Below, piece after piece: positions 17,791 through 26,095 of a stretch of 64,000 bases of DNA (within the stretch, counting starts at the first letter, position 1; every line of letters begins with the position of its first letter). The DNA is from Orrella sp037026685. GTDB taxonomy: Bacteria > Pseudomonadota > Gammaproteobacteria > Burkholderiales > Burkholderiaceae_B. Where the stretch lies: assembly GCF_037026685.1 (NCBI RefSeq), contig NZ_JBANET010000002.1, positions 248,001-312,000 of the forward strand, given 5' to 3'. Position numbers and translations under genes: made by a program. The notes below the pieces were generated by a model that saw only the letters and a program-made list of their open reading frames with translations, was not told where the DNA came from and did no database searches.

Positions 17791-19497
17791 TCAGGAAGCG
17801 GCCAGCGCCAGGTGCTCGGCCACCGGGCCGAGCACCAGCGCGGGCAGGAATTGCAGTACGGCCAGGATCGCGATGACCGCGATCAGGGTCAGGGCAAAGG
17901 TCGGGGTTTCGATGTCCAAGGTGCCGGGACCCTGGGGCGCGGCGCGCTTGCGCGCCAGCATCGCGGCGATGGCCAGCGGCAGGATCAGGGCCGGATAGCG
18001 GCCAAGCGCCAGCGCGGCGGCGCAGCTCAGGTTCCACCAATGGCTCGCGTCGGCCAGCCCCTCGAAGCCCGAGCCGTTGTTGGCCAAGGCCGAGGCGTAT
18101 TCGTAGAGCACCTGGCTGACGCCATGAAAGCCGGGGTTGGAGTTGCCGGCCAGCGAGGGGACGGCCAGGCTGGTCGCCGTCAGGCCCAGCAGCACCAGCG
18201 GCGGCAGCAGCACCAGCACGGCCAGCAGCCTGACCTCGGGCGCCTCGATCCTGCGCCCGCACAGGGCGGGCGTGCGTCCGGTCATCAGGCCGGCAAGAAA
18301 CACGCCCAGCAACAGGTAGACCATGAACTGCTGCAATCCGCTGCCGATCCCGCCCCAGATGGCGTTGACCAGCATGTTGACCAGCGCCACCAGGCCGGTC
18401 AGCGGGGCGAGCGAATCGTGCATGGCGTTGACCGAGCCGTTGCTGGTCTGCGTGGTCAGCGCCGCCCATAGGGCCGAGGCCTGCGCGCCCAGGCGCACCT
18501 CCTTGCCTTCCATCAGGGCGGGATCGGCGCTCGATGGCGAATAGGCCTCGGACCACACCGCCAGGCTTGCCGAGGCCACCGACAGCGTCGCCATGCAGCC
18601 CAGGATCAGGGCGGCGAGCCGCTTGCGGCCGGTCAGCGCGCCGGCCATGAAGACCACGGCCACCGGCAGCAGGACGATAGCCAGCGTTTGCATCAGGTTC
18701 GACAGCGGCGTGGGGTTCTCCAATGGCACGGCGCTGTTCGAACCGTACCAGCCCCCGCCGTTGGTGCCCAGCTGCTTGACGGCGACCATCGCCGCGACCG
18801 GCCCGAGCGGGATCTTCTGTCCGGCCATGGGCGCGCTGGCGTCCAGTGGCGTGGCCACCGGCCCGCCCTGCAAGGTGGCGGGCACGCCCTGGCTGGTCAG
18901 CAGCAGCGAGAACAGCAGGCACAGCGGCAGCAGGACGCGCACCGCCGGACGGATGATGTCGGCCCAGTAGTTGCCCAGGCCGGCCCGGGCGCCGCGTTCA
19001 TCGCCCGGGCCGATCGGCGCGCCGGGGACGCCGAACAGGCCGCGCAGCGTCGCCGCCGCCAGGGCCAGGCCCATCATCGGGGTGATGACCTGCAGCCCGA
19101 CCAGGCCGGTCATTTGCGACAGGTGCGACAGCTGGGCCTGGCCCGAATAGTGTTGCTGGTTGGTGTTGGTCAGGAACGAAACCGCCGTGTGCAGCGCCAG
19201 GTCCCAGCGCATGTTCGGGGCCTGGTTGGGATTGAGCGGCAGCCAGGCCTGGGTCATGAACAGCACCCAGGCAATCCCCCCGAGCACGAGGTTGCTCAGC
19301 AGGAAGGCCCGCGCATACTCCTGCCAGCCCATGCTGCGCGCCGGATCCACGCCCAGCAGGCGGTACAGCGGGCGCTCGATCAACCCGAAGGCGCGGTCGC
19401 CGCGCATCGGCGCGCCCCGCATCACCGCCGCCAGGTAGCGGCCCAGCGGCCAGCCCAGCGCCAGGGCCAGCGCGATAACGATAAGGAACTCGGTCAT
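17791..19497 (-). CDS. kdpA: KdpA, potassium-binding and translocating subunit
   Basis: A 568-residue multi-helix protein of the SKT superfamily, about the usual KdpA length (557-600). Conserved pore and loop segments include FLTNTNQQHYSGQAQLSHLSQM, GTNGGGWYGSNSAVPLENPT and YEYASALANNGSGFEGL, which carry the selectivity-filter glycines. It binds potassium with high affinity in the inner membrane. It should be the first gene of the operon: only 88 bp separate it from the stop of the unrelated upstream gene, and I find no kdpF reading frame there (see findings). Confidence 0.96.
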   Translation of the reverse strand: MTEFLIVIALALALGWPLGRYLAAVMRGAPMRGDRAFGLIERPLYRLLGVDPARSMGWQEYARAFLLSNLVLGGIAWVLFMTQAWLPLNPNQAPNMRWDLALHTAVSFLTNTNQQHYSGQAQLSHLSQMTGLVGLQVITPMMGLALAAATLRGLFGVPGAPIGPGDERGARAGLGNYWADIIRPAVRVLLPLCLLFSLLLTSQGVPATLQGGPVATPLDASAPMAGQKIPLGPVAAMVAVKQLGTNGGGWYGSNSAVPLENPTPLSNLMQTLAIVLLPVAVVFMAGALTGRKRLAALILGCMATLSVASASLAVWSEAYSPSSADPALMEGKEVRLGAQASALWAALTTQTSNGSVNAMHDSLAPLTGLVALVNMLVNAIWGGIGSGLQQFMVYLLLGVFLAGLMTGRTPALCGRRIEAPEVRLLAVLVLLPPLVLLGLTATSLAVPSLAGNSNPGFHGVSQVLYEYASALANNGSGFEGLADASHWWNLSCAAALALGRYPALILPLAIAAMLARKRAAPQGPGTLDIETPTFALTLIAVIAILAVLQFLPALVLGPVAEHLALAAS

Positions 19498-19585
19498 GGG
19501 ACGGGTCCTGCAAGCCGGATCGGCAACGGCTGCATTCTCGATCCGGCCCCCGTAAAGTCTCCATGCCTGTTGCCGCGCGGGCGCG

Positions 19586-20944
19586 TCAATTCTTCGTAAA
19601 TTCCTGCGCCGATTCGGCCGCCGCCTGCAGGTCGGCGGCGTGGACCATCAGTTCGCGCACCTGGCGCAGCGTGGGATATTGCCAAAGCACGGCATGCCAG
19701 CGGGGCGAGGCCAGCAGGTCACGCCAGACGGGCTCGAGCAGCGCCGGGTCGGCGGGCTGGCCCTGTGCCAGCGTACTGGCGTAGTCCAGGCTGGCCGGCG
19801 CGGACAGCAGCTGCATGCGGCTGGCCGCGCCCAGCAGGCGCGGGGTGGAATCTGCCGGCGCATCGCAGCAATAAAGCACGGTGCCGGCCAGCGCATGCGC
19901 CTGCGTGGGCAGGGCCGCGAGCGATGCCCCGCGCAGGGGCACGGTTCCTTGCCGCGCCGCGAAGGGATAGACCTGGTCGGGCCGGGCCAGCGCGAGCAAG
20001 GCCAGGCCCCGCAGCAGGCGGGGAAAGTCGGTCGTGGCCGCGTCCACCGAGGCCTTGGCTTCCAGTACCAGGCAGACGTCCCAGGCCGGCTGCGAGCCCG
20101 GCGCCTGGCGCAGCACCACCGCGTCCCATTCCGTCTTGGCACGCTTGGCGCGGCCCGCCAGCGCGGCCGGCACGCGCAAGGACGTGACGACCCGATGGAT
20201 GGCGCCGCCGCCGGCCTGGTCCAGGCGCATGGCCAGCGTCTCCAAGGCCTGCTCGGCCAGGGCTTCGACGGCCGCCCCGCGCCGCTGGCCGGCCGTGCCC
20301 CGGGCGGTCGCGCCGGCGCTGCCCGGCGCCGGTCCATGCCGCGCCCACAGCTGGCGGTACTGCCGTACTTGTTCGTGCTGCCCCAGGCTGTCCATGCGCA
20401 GCAGGTGCTGCAGCTCGGGGCCGGCCAGCAGGCGCGTCAGGCTGCGCGCCAGCGGCGCCTGGGCGGCGGCCTGCGGGGTGCGCAGCAGTGCGCTGGCTGT
20501 ATCGGCCAGTTCGGCCCAGGCGTGCCGGCTGGCCGATTCGTGCAGCCGGGCCAGCGCCCCGCATAGCGGGTCTGCGCCGTGGCGCCGCAGCCTGGCCGGA
20601 TGGGCGATGGCATGGACGGTGCCGAGCACCCGGCGCAGGTCCTGCGCGGCCCGGGCCGCCAGCCCGGCATATTCGCGCACGGGCGGCGCATGATGCCGCA
20701 GCACCATGGCCTGCAACGCCGGATCGCCGGACCCGGGCCGCATCGCATCCCGGATCAGGCGCGCCAGCGCATCGGTGAACTGCCGTGCCAGCGCCGCATC
20801 CGGCGATTGCGCCTGCGTCACGGCAAGACGGGCCTGCTCGATGGCCAAGGCCAGGGCCGTGGCGGGATCGTCCGCCTGCGCCCGCATGGCGCAGGCAGGC
20901 ATGGCCGGCAGGCGATAGCGGCGCGCGGCGTGCTCGAGCATCAT
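19586..20944 (-). CDS. Uncharacterised protein with PD-(D/E)XK-like signature
   Basis: A 452-residue soluble, Ala/Arg-rich, largely helical protein; I do not recognise a characterised family. One region stands out: KTEWDAVVL followed after a 13-residue loop by DVCLVLEAKAS (about residues 272-302). An acidic residue in a beta strand followed by hydrophobic-E-x-K is the core pattern of PD-(D/E)XK nucleases and related restriction-like folds. The preceding SLRVPAALAGRAKRAKTEWD could be the alpha-helix that supplies the first conserved residue. The gene starts 5 bp after the AraC stop, so it seems to belong to the iorAB-araC transcript, and precedes kdpA by 88 bp. Two adjacent ATGs (20944, 20941) are possible starts. 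Nuclease activity is inference. Confidence 0.7.
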   Translation of the reverse strand: MMLEHAARRYRLPAMPACAMRAQADDPATALALAIEQARLAVTQAQSPDAALARQFTDALARLIRDAMRPGSGDPALQAMVLRHHAPPVREYAGLAARAAQDLRRVLGTVHAIAHPARLRRHGADPLCGALARLHESASRHAWAELADTASALLRTPQAAAQAPLARSLTRLLAGPELQHLLRMDSLGQHEQVRQYRQLWARHGPAPGSAGATARGTAGQRRGAAVEALAEQALETLAMRLDQAGGGAIHRVVTSLRVPAALAGRAKRAKTEWDAVVLRQAPGSQPAWDVCLVLEAKASVDAATTDFPRLLRGLALLALARPDQVYPFAARQGTVPLRGASLAALPTQAHALAGTVLYCCDAPADSTPRLLGAASRMQLLSAPASLDYASTLAQGQPADPALLEPVWRDLLASPRWHAVLWQYPTLRQVRELMVHAADLQAAAESAQEFTKN

Positions 20945-20949
20945 GCCCG

Positions 20950-21897
20950 TCAGCTTAGCGCATCCCCCAGGCAGCGCAGCCGCTTGACGTCGCGCAGCGG
21001 CGGCAGCCCGTACAGGCGGCTGTACTCGCGGCTGAACTGCGAGGCGCTTTCATAGCCCACCCGGTGCGCGGCCGCGCCGGCGTCCAGGGGTTCGGCCAGC
21101 ATCAGGCGGCGGGCTTCGCGCAGGCGCAGCTGCTTCTGGTATTGCAGCGGGCTCATGGCGGTGATGGCCTTGAAATGATGGTGCAGGGACGACGGGCTCA
21201 TGTTCACCGCCTGGGCCAGCGTCTCGATGCGCAGCGGCTGGGCGTAGTGGCGCTGGAGCCAATCGATGGCGCGGCTGATCTGGTGGGCCGGCCCGGCCGC
21301 CAGGCGGCGCAGGCGCGGACCCAGTTCGCCGGTGACCAGGCGATAGAGGATTTCGCGTTCGGCCAGCGGTCCCAGCGCGCGCAGGTCGGCCGGGTGGTCG
21401 AGCAGGCGCAGCAGCCGCAGCAGCGGTTCGAGCAGGTCGGCATCGACCGGGGCCAGGGCCACCCCGCGCATCGGCGGGGCGTCGGCCGGGGCGGGCGGGC
21501 CGATCTCGCCCAGCACTTCGCCCAGCCGTTCGGCATTGATGTCCAGCACCACGCACAGGTAGGGCTGGCGCGGCGTGGCATGGGTGATGCGGGCCAGGAC
21601 CGGCAGGTCGAAGGCGGTCACCAGGTAATTGGCCGGGCCGTACTCGAAGACCTCCTCGCCCAGCTGTACCTGCTTGGCGCCCTGCACCGCGATGGCCAGC
21701 GAAGGGCGGCTCTGGGCGCAGCCCAGGTCGGCCGGACTGGCATAGCGCACCAGCGCCAGCCCGGGGTAGGGGGTCTGCTGCAAGCCGTCGTCCGGCATCC
21801 GGGCGGCCACCCGCCGGGCAATCTCGGCGCGGTATTGCGCCAGGCGCCGCGCCTGGACCAGGGCGGGCCCGGCGATGGCCGCTGGCGTGCCCTTCAT
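20950..21897 (-). CDS. AraC-family transcriptional regulator
   Basis: A 315-residue regulator. The N-terminal AraC_N-type sensor domain (about residues 25-190) has QTPYPGLALVRYASP and LAIAVQGAKQVQLGEEVFEYG. The C-terminal double HTH (about 205-305) has LRIETLAQAVNMSPSSLHHHFK and GYESASQFSREYSRLYG, the standard AraC family signature. The ATG overlaps the stop of the molybdenum-subunit gene (ATGA), so it is translated with the enzyme genes it probably regulates. AraC_N members often sit next to oxidoreductases. Inducer unknown. Confidence 0.93.
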   Translation of the reverse strand: MKGTPAAIAGPALVQARRLAQYRAEIARRVAARMPDDGLQQTPYPGLALVRYASPADLGCAQSRPSLAIAVQGAKQVQLGEEVFEYGPANYLVTAFDLPVLARITHATPRQPYLCVVLDINAERLGEVLGEIGPPAPADAPPMRGVALAPVDADLLEPLLRLLRLLDHPADLRALGPLAEREILYRLVTGELGPRLRRLAAGPAHQISRAIDWLQRHYAQPLRIETLAQAVNMSPSSLHHHFKAITAMSPLQYQKQLRLREARRLMLAEPLDAGAAAHRVGYESASQFSREYSRLYGLPPLRDVKRLRCLGDALS

Positions 21898-24152
21898 GCG
21901 GGAACCCGCAGGGGCGTGCGTATGGGCAGCGTGCGCACCCGGGTGCCCACCGCATCGAAGATCGCATTGGCCAGGGCCGGCGCCAGCGGCGGCACGCCAG
22001 GCTCGCCCACGCCCGTGGGCGGCTGCGCGGAAGAAACAATGTGCACCTGCACCTGGGGCATCTCGTTCATGCGCAGCGCCGGATAGTCGTGGAAGTTGCT
22101 TTGCTCGACCACGCCGTCGGCCAGCGTGATGGCGCCATGCAGCGCGGCCGACAGCGCAAAGCCGATGCCGCCTTCCATCTGGGCGCGCACCACGTCCGGG
22201 TTGATGGCGATGCCGCAATCGACGGCGCACACCACCCGGTCGACCTTGAGCGCGCCGGCCTGGTCCACCGTGATCTCGACCACCTGCGCCACGACCGACT
22301 GGAACGATTCGTGCACCGCCACGCCCCGGCCGCGCCGCGTGCCGGCGGCGCCGCTTGCCAGGGGCTGGTCCCAGCCGGCCTGCCGCGCGGCCAGCTCCAG
22401 CACGCCCAGGTGGCGGGGATGGCCGGCCAGCAGGGCGCGCCGGTAGGCCACCGGGTCGTTGCCGCCGGCGCGGGCAGCCTCGTCGATCAGGGTCTCGGCG
22501 GTGAAGGCCGTGTGCGTGTGGCCCACCGAGCGGAACCACAGCACGGGCACGCGCGAGTCGCTGGGCGAATGCAGCTCGACCCGCAGGTTGGGCACCCCAT
22601 AGCTCAGGTCGGACAGGCCCTCGACCGAGGTGGTGTCCACGCCGTCCTTGATCATGAAGTCCGCGAAAGGCGTGCCCGCGATGATGGACTGGCCCACCAC
22701 GCGCACCTGCCAGGCGGTGACCTGGCCCTGGGCGTCCAGGCCGACGCGGGCCCGGTGCAGGTACAGCGGCCGGTAGTAGCCGGCGCGGGTGTCGTCCTCG
22801 CGGGTCCAGACCAGCTTGACGGGCGCATCCAGTCCTTGCCGGCGCGCCGCCCGGGCAATGGCCACGGCTTCGAGCAGGTAGTCGGCGCTGGAACTGGCGC
22901 GCCGGCCGAAACTGCCGCCGGCATAAAGCTGGTGGATCGATACGCGCTCGGGCGGCAGGCCCAGGTAGGCGCTGACGGCCTGCTGGTCGGCGGTCTGGAA
23001 CTGCTCGCCGTTCCAGATTTCGCATTCGTCCTCGCCCAGGCGCACCACGCAATTGAGCGGCTCCATGCTGGCATGGGCCAGGTAGGGAAACTCGAAGTCG
23101 GCCTCGATCACCTGGGCGGCCGAGGCCAGCGCGGCCTGCACGTCGCCGCGCTCGGCCGCGAGCGTGCCGGCGGTGCCGGCCAGCTCGCGGTAGCGGGCCA
23201 GCAGCGTGTCGCTGCCGCCGCGATAGGCCTGGCTTTCGTCCCAGTCGATGGCCAGCAGGTCGCGGCCGCTGCGGGCCGCCCAGGTATTGTCGGCCAGCAC
23301 CGCCACGCCGGCCGAGCGCGTGGCCGAGCCCTCGAACTGCACGACCGCGCGCACGCCGGGCACGGCCTTGGCCTGTCCGGCCTCGACGCCGCGCACCGTG
23401 GCGCCGAAGCGCGGCGCGTGCGCGGCCACCGCCACCAGCATGCCGGGCAGCTGGACATCCTGGGTGTAGAGGGCGCGCGCACGGACCTTCTCGGCGCTGT
23501 CGGTGCGGCGCAGGTCCTGCTTGCCGATCAGGGTATAGCGTTCGGGCGATTTCAGCGCGATGCCGGCCGGCAGCGGCTGGCGCGCGGCCGCCTCGGCCAG
23601 CTCGCCGAAGCCGGCGCTGCGGCCCGAGGCGGCGTGGCTGACCGTGCCTTGCGCGACGTCGATCTCGCCGGCGGGAACCTGCCAGCGTTCGGCGGCCGCC
23701 GCTACCAGCATGGCGCGCGCCGCGGCTCCGGCCTGGCGCATCTGCTCGAAGGAGTTGGCCATGGCGGTGCTGCCGCCGGTGCCCTGGATGCCCAGGGCCA
23801 GGTTCTTGTAGAGCTCGGTGTTTACCGGGGCGCCCTCGACCCGGACCTGTTCCCAGGCGGCGTCCAGTTCCTCGGCGGCCAGGGTGGCCAGGCCGGTGTA
23901 GGCGCCCTGGCCCATTTCTATGTGCTTGGCATAGACGGTGACGATGCCCCGGGTATCGATGCGCAGGAAGGCGTTGGGAGCGAAGGCGGCCGGCTGCGCG
24001 GCGCCGGCCTGCGGGCCGGCGGCGGCGCGCAGCGGGGCCAGGTGCAGGCCCAGGACCAGCCCGGCGCCGGCTTGCAGCACGCGGCGCCGGGCCGGGTTGG
24101 CGGGGTAGGGGCCGCCGTGGGCGGCATCTTGCGACAGGGTGCGGTAGGCCAT
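21894..24152 (-). CDS. Molybdopterin-binding large subunit, isoquinoline 1-oxidoreductase beta type
   Basis: A 752-residue member of the xanthine dehydrogenase family of the single-chain IorB type. A twin-arginine-like signal (RRRVLQAGAGLVLGL, residues 23-37) suggests Tat export to the periplasm. Family motifs: HIEMGQGAYTGLATLAAEEL, GTGGSTAMANSFEQMRQAGA, YLAHASMEPLNC, YAGGSFGRRAS and, at the C-terminus, GVGEPGVPPLAPALANAIFD with the conserved active-site glutamate. IorB-type enzymes hydroxylate N-heterocycles or oxidise aldehydes with water as oxygen donor. It forms a complex with the 2Fe-2S subunit encoded 10 bp upstream. No FAD subunit is present, as usual for this subtype. Substrate unknown. 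Confidence 0.92.
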   Translation of the reverse strand: MAYRTLSQDAAHGGPYPANPARRRVLQAGAGLVLGLHLAPLRAAAGPQAGAAQPAAFAPNAFLRIDTRGIVTVYAKHIEMGQGAYTGLATLAAEELDAAWEQVRVEGAPVNTELYKNLALGIQGTGGSTAMANSFEQMRQAGAAARAMLVAAAAERWQVPAGEIDVAQGTVSHAASGRSAGFGELAEAAARQPLPAGIALKSPERYTLIGKQDLRRTDSAEKVRARALYTQDVQLPGMLVAVAAHAPRFGATVRGVEAGQAKAVPGVRAVVQFEGSATRSAGVAVLADNTWAARSGRDLLAIDWDESQAYRGGSDTLLARYRELAGTAGTLAAERGDVQAALASAAQVIEADFEFPYLAHASMEPLNCVVRLGEDECEIWNGEQFQTADQQAVSAYLGLPPERVSIHQLYAGGSFGRRASSSADYLLEAVAIARAARRQGLDAPVKLVWTREDDTRAGYYRPLYLHRARVGLDAQGQVTAWQVRVVGQSIIAGTPFADFMIKDGVDTTSVEGLSDLSYGVPNLRVELHSPSDSRVPVLWFRSVGHTHTAFTAETLIDEAARAGGNDPVAYRRALLAGHPRHLGVLELAARQAGWDQPLASGAAGTRRGRGVAVHESFQSVVAQVVEITVDQAGALKVDRVVCAVDCGIAINPDVVRAQMEGGIGFALSAALHGAITLADGVVEQSNFHDYPALRMNEMPQVQVHIVSSAQPPTGVGEPGVPPLAPALANAIFDAVGTRVRTLPIRTPLRVPA

Positions 24153-24162
24153 GTGGGCTCCT

Positions 24163-24624
24163 TCAGGCGAGCGCGCGGGCGGCGTGGTGGATGGCCGCGC
24201 GGATGCGCACGTAGGTGGCGCAGCGGCACAGGTTGCCGCTCATGGCATCGTCGATGTCCTGGTCGGTGGGGCGGGGATTGCCGCGCAGCAGGGCGGCTGC
24301 CGACATCATCTGGCCGGGCTGGCAGTAGCCGCACTGCACCACGTCCAGCGCCTCCCAGGCGGCCTGCACGGCCTGGCCGACGCGATCGGCGCCCAGGCCT
24401 TCGATGGTCGTGATCTTCTGGCCCGCCAGCGCCGAGACCGGCATGACGCAGGCGCGGATGGGGTTGCCGTCGGCATGCACCGTACAGGCGCCGCACAAGG
24501 CCATGCCGCAGCCGTATTTGGTGCCCGTCAGTTTTGCCACATCCCGCAAGGCCCAGAGCAGGGGCATTTCGCCGGGGGCGTCCAGGGCCGTATCGGCGCC
24601 GTTGATGTTCAGGGTGATGGTCAT
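24163..24624 (-). CDS. 2Fe-2S small subunit, isoquinoline 1-oxidoreductase alpha type
   Basis: A 153-residue protein with two 2Fe-2S clusters. The N-terminal plant-type cluster has C-x(4)-C-x(2)-C in KYGCGMALCGACTVHADG plus a later cysteine (RACV). The C-terminal helical cluster has CGYCQPGQMM and NLCRCATYVRI. It passes electrons from the molybdenum site of the large subunit to an outside acceptor, probably a c-type cytochrome as in the IorAB group. I chose the ATG at 24624; the frame continues upstream without homology. It is the first gene of the operon iorA, iorB, araC and the 452-residue protein. Confidence 0.94.
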   Translation of the reverse strand: MTITLNINGADTALDAPGEMPLLWALRDVAKLTGTKYGCGMALCGACTVHADGNPIRACVMPVSALAGQKITTIEGLGADRVGQAVQAAWEALDVVQCGYCQPGQMMSAAALLRGNPRPTDQDIDDAMSGNLCRCATYVRIRAAIHHAARALA

Positions 24625-24981
24625 GGGTTCCCCCCAGTGCAGAAGGCGCGCGTGGCCGCGCGGAAGCTGCAAGCTTAAGGAAGGCGCCAGCCTGGCGGCA
24701 ATGCCGATTACTGCGAGATTCTTGCCTGATCCTGCGCAGGCGGGCCGGCGGACAGATTTGTGGGCCGGCTGTGTAAGTTGGCTACGACGTGAAACGGCCG
24801 CATCCCGGGCCCGACGGGCTTGCGCAGTCGGCGCGCCCGGCCGCCGGGCGCCGGCGCGAGCGTTCCGTGAAACGCGGACACTGGGCGATACAACTGCGCC
24901 GGCCGAGTGCTCTACGGTGATGCTTTCGAAGACACCGATGTCTTCGGGGAACTCAACCCCTATACCGCAATGGAGAGAGAA
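24625..24981. other. Intergenic region between divergent iorA-type and DUF892 genes
   Basis: No gene is visible in these 357 bp. The clearest structure is a perfect hairpin at 24927-24946, with arms CGAAGACA and TGTCTTCG around CCGA, followed directly by GGGG-7 nt-CCCC (24946-24960); both would lie in the leader of the DUF892 gene. A possible -10 (TACAAC near 24890) lacks a convincing -35. A GGAGAGAGA ribosome-binding site (24972-24980) precedes the ATG at 24982. The promoter of the divergent operon must also lie here, but I cannot place it. Confidence 0.5.
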
Positions 24982-25476
24982 ATGGCTGTCAAGACGCTGG
25001 AAGACCTGTTCATCCACGAACTTTCGGATATCAGCAGTGCCGAGAAACAACTGGCCAAGGCGCTGCCGCGGTTGGCACGGGCGGTGGAGAATCCCGAACT
25101 GCGCCAGGCCTTCGAGACGCACCTGGAAGAGACGCAGGGGCAGATCGAGCGCATCGACGAGATCGTCGAACTCACCGGCTTTCGCCTCAAGCGCATCAAG
25201 TGCGCGGCCATGGAAGGCCTGGTCGAGGAGGGCAAGGAGGTGATCGAGGAAGTGGAAAAAGGCCCGGTGCGCGACGCCGCGCTGATCGGCGGCGCGCAGA
25301 AGGTCGAGCACTACGAGATCGCCAGCTACGGCACCTTGTGCGCCCTGGCCAAGCAGCTCGGCCTGAATGACGTGATCAAGCTGCTGCAGGCGACGCTGGA
25401 GGAAGAGAAGGCCACCGACCAGAAGCTGACCCTGATCGCCGAGGGCGGCGGCAACCAGAAGGCCGCGAGCAAATAA
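24982..25476 (+). CDS. YciE-type DUF892 ferritin-like protein
   Basis: A 164-residue four-helix ferritin-like protein. The start KTLEDLFIHELSDISSAEKQLAKALP and later KVEHYEIASYGTL and LEEEKATDQKLTLIAE carry the E-x(n)-E-x-x-H pattern of a di-iron carboxylate site in the YciE/YciF family, linked to general and osmotic stress. I chose the ATG at 24982, preceded by GGAGAGAGA; the frame upstream to a GTG at 24907 is leader. It is the first of a three-gene stress run: this gene, a second DUF892 protein and a manganese catalase. Base composition is native. Confidence 0.93.
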   Translation: MAVKTLEDLFIHELSDISSAEKQLAKALPRLARAVENPELRQAFETHLEETQGQIERIDEIVELTGFRLKRIKCAAMEGLVEEGKEVIEEVEKGPVRDAALIGGAQKVEHYEIASYGTLCALAKQLGLNDVIKLLQATLEEEKATDQKLTLIAEGGGNQKAASK

Positions 25477-25522
25477 CCCGCTGTTTTGCAGCCACGCAAC
25501 TTTCGAGGAAAAGGTGAACGCA

Positions 25523-26041
25523 ATGACGACCAACGAAGACCGAGCGAAGGAACACCTGCTGGATTGGCTGCGCGATGCGCACGCCATGGAAGAGCAGGCC
25601 GAAACCATGCTCAAGGGCATGGCGGGCCGGCTCGAGCATTATCCGGTGCTGCGCCAGCGCATCGAGCAGCACATCGTCGAGACCCAGGGGCAGGCCCGCC
25701 AGGTCGCCAGCTGCCTGGAGCGCATCGGCGGCAGCAACTCGGCGCTCAAGGATACCGGCGGCAAGATGATGGCCGCGGCCCAGAATTTCTCGGGCATGTT
25801 CGCCAGCGACGAAGTGGTCAAGGGGGCCTTGTTCAGCTATGCCTTCGAGCACATGGAGATCGCGTCCTACCGCAGCCTCGTGGCCGCCGCGCGGCTGGTC
25901 GGGGACCAGGCCACCGCCGATATCTGCGCCGGCATCCTGGCCGAGGAGGAAGCGATGGCCAAGTGGCTCGAAGAGCACATGGACCAGCTGACCGCCGAGT
26001 TCCTGCAGCGCTCGCGCCAAGGCGAGCCGGCCAAGCGCTAG
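25523..26041 (+). CDS. Second DUF892 ferritin-like protein
   Basis: A 172-residue protein of the same family as its neighbour but clearly diverged. It has LLDWLRDAHAMEEQAETMLK at the N-terminus, FSYAFEHMEIASYRSLV and LAEEEAMAKWLEEHM, again giving a four-helix bundle with carboxylate ligands. A GTG at 25514 and the ATG at 25523 are both possible starts; the ATG lies 9 bases after AAAGG and is preferred. It is 46 bp after the first DUF892 gene. Members of this subgroup commonly sit next to Mn-catalase genes. Confidence 0.9.
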   Translation: MTTNEDRAKEHLLDWLRDAHAMEEQAETMLKGMAGRLEHYPVLRQRIEQHIVETQGQARQVASCLERIGGSNSALKDTGGKMMAAAQNFSGMFASDEVVKGALFSYAFEHMEIASYRSLVAAARLVGDQATADICAGILAEEEAMAKWLEEHMDQLTAEFLQRSRQGEPAKR

Positions 26042-26095
26042 CCATCGCGGGCCGCCGCCTGGGCGGCCTTGCTCTCGACACGCAAGGGAAACCCC

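Noticed and set aside
22041..24413. 790-codon plus-strand open frame opposite the molybdopterin subunit gene
   Set aside because: Antisense artefact of GC bias; the minus strand protein is complete with Tat signal and motifs.
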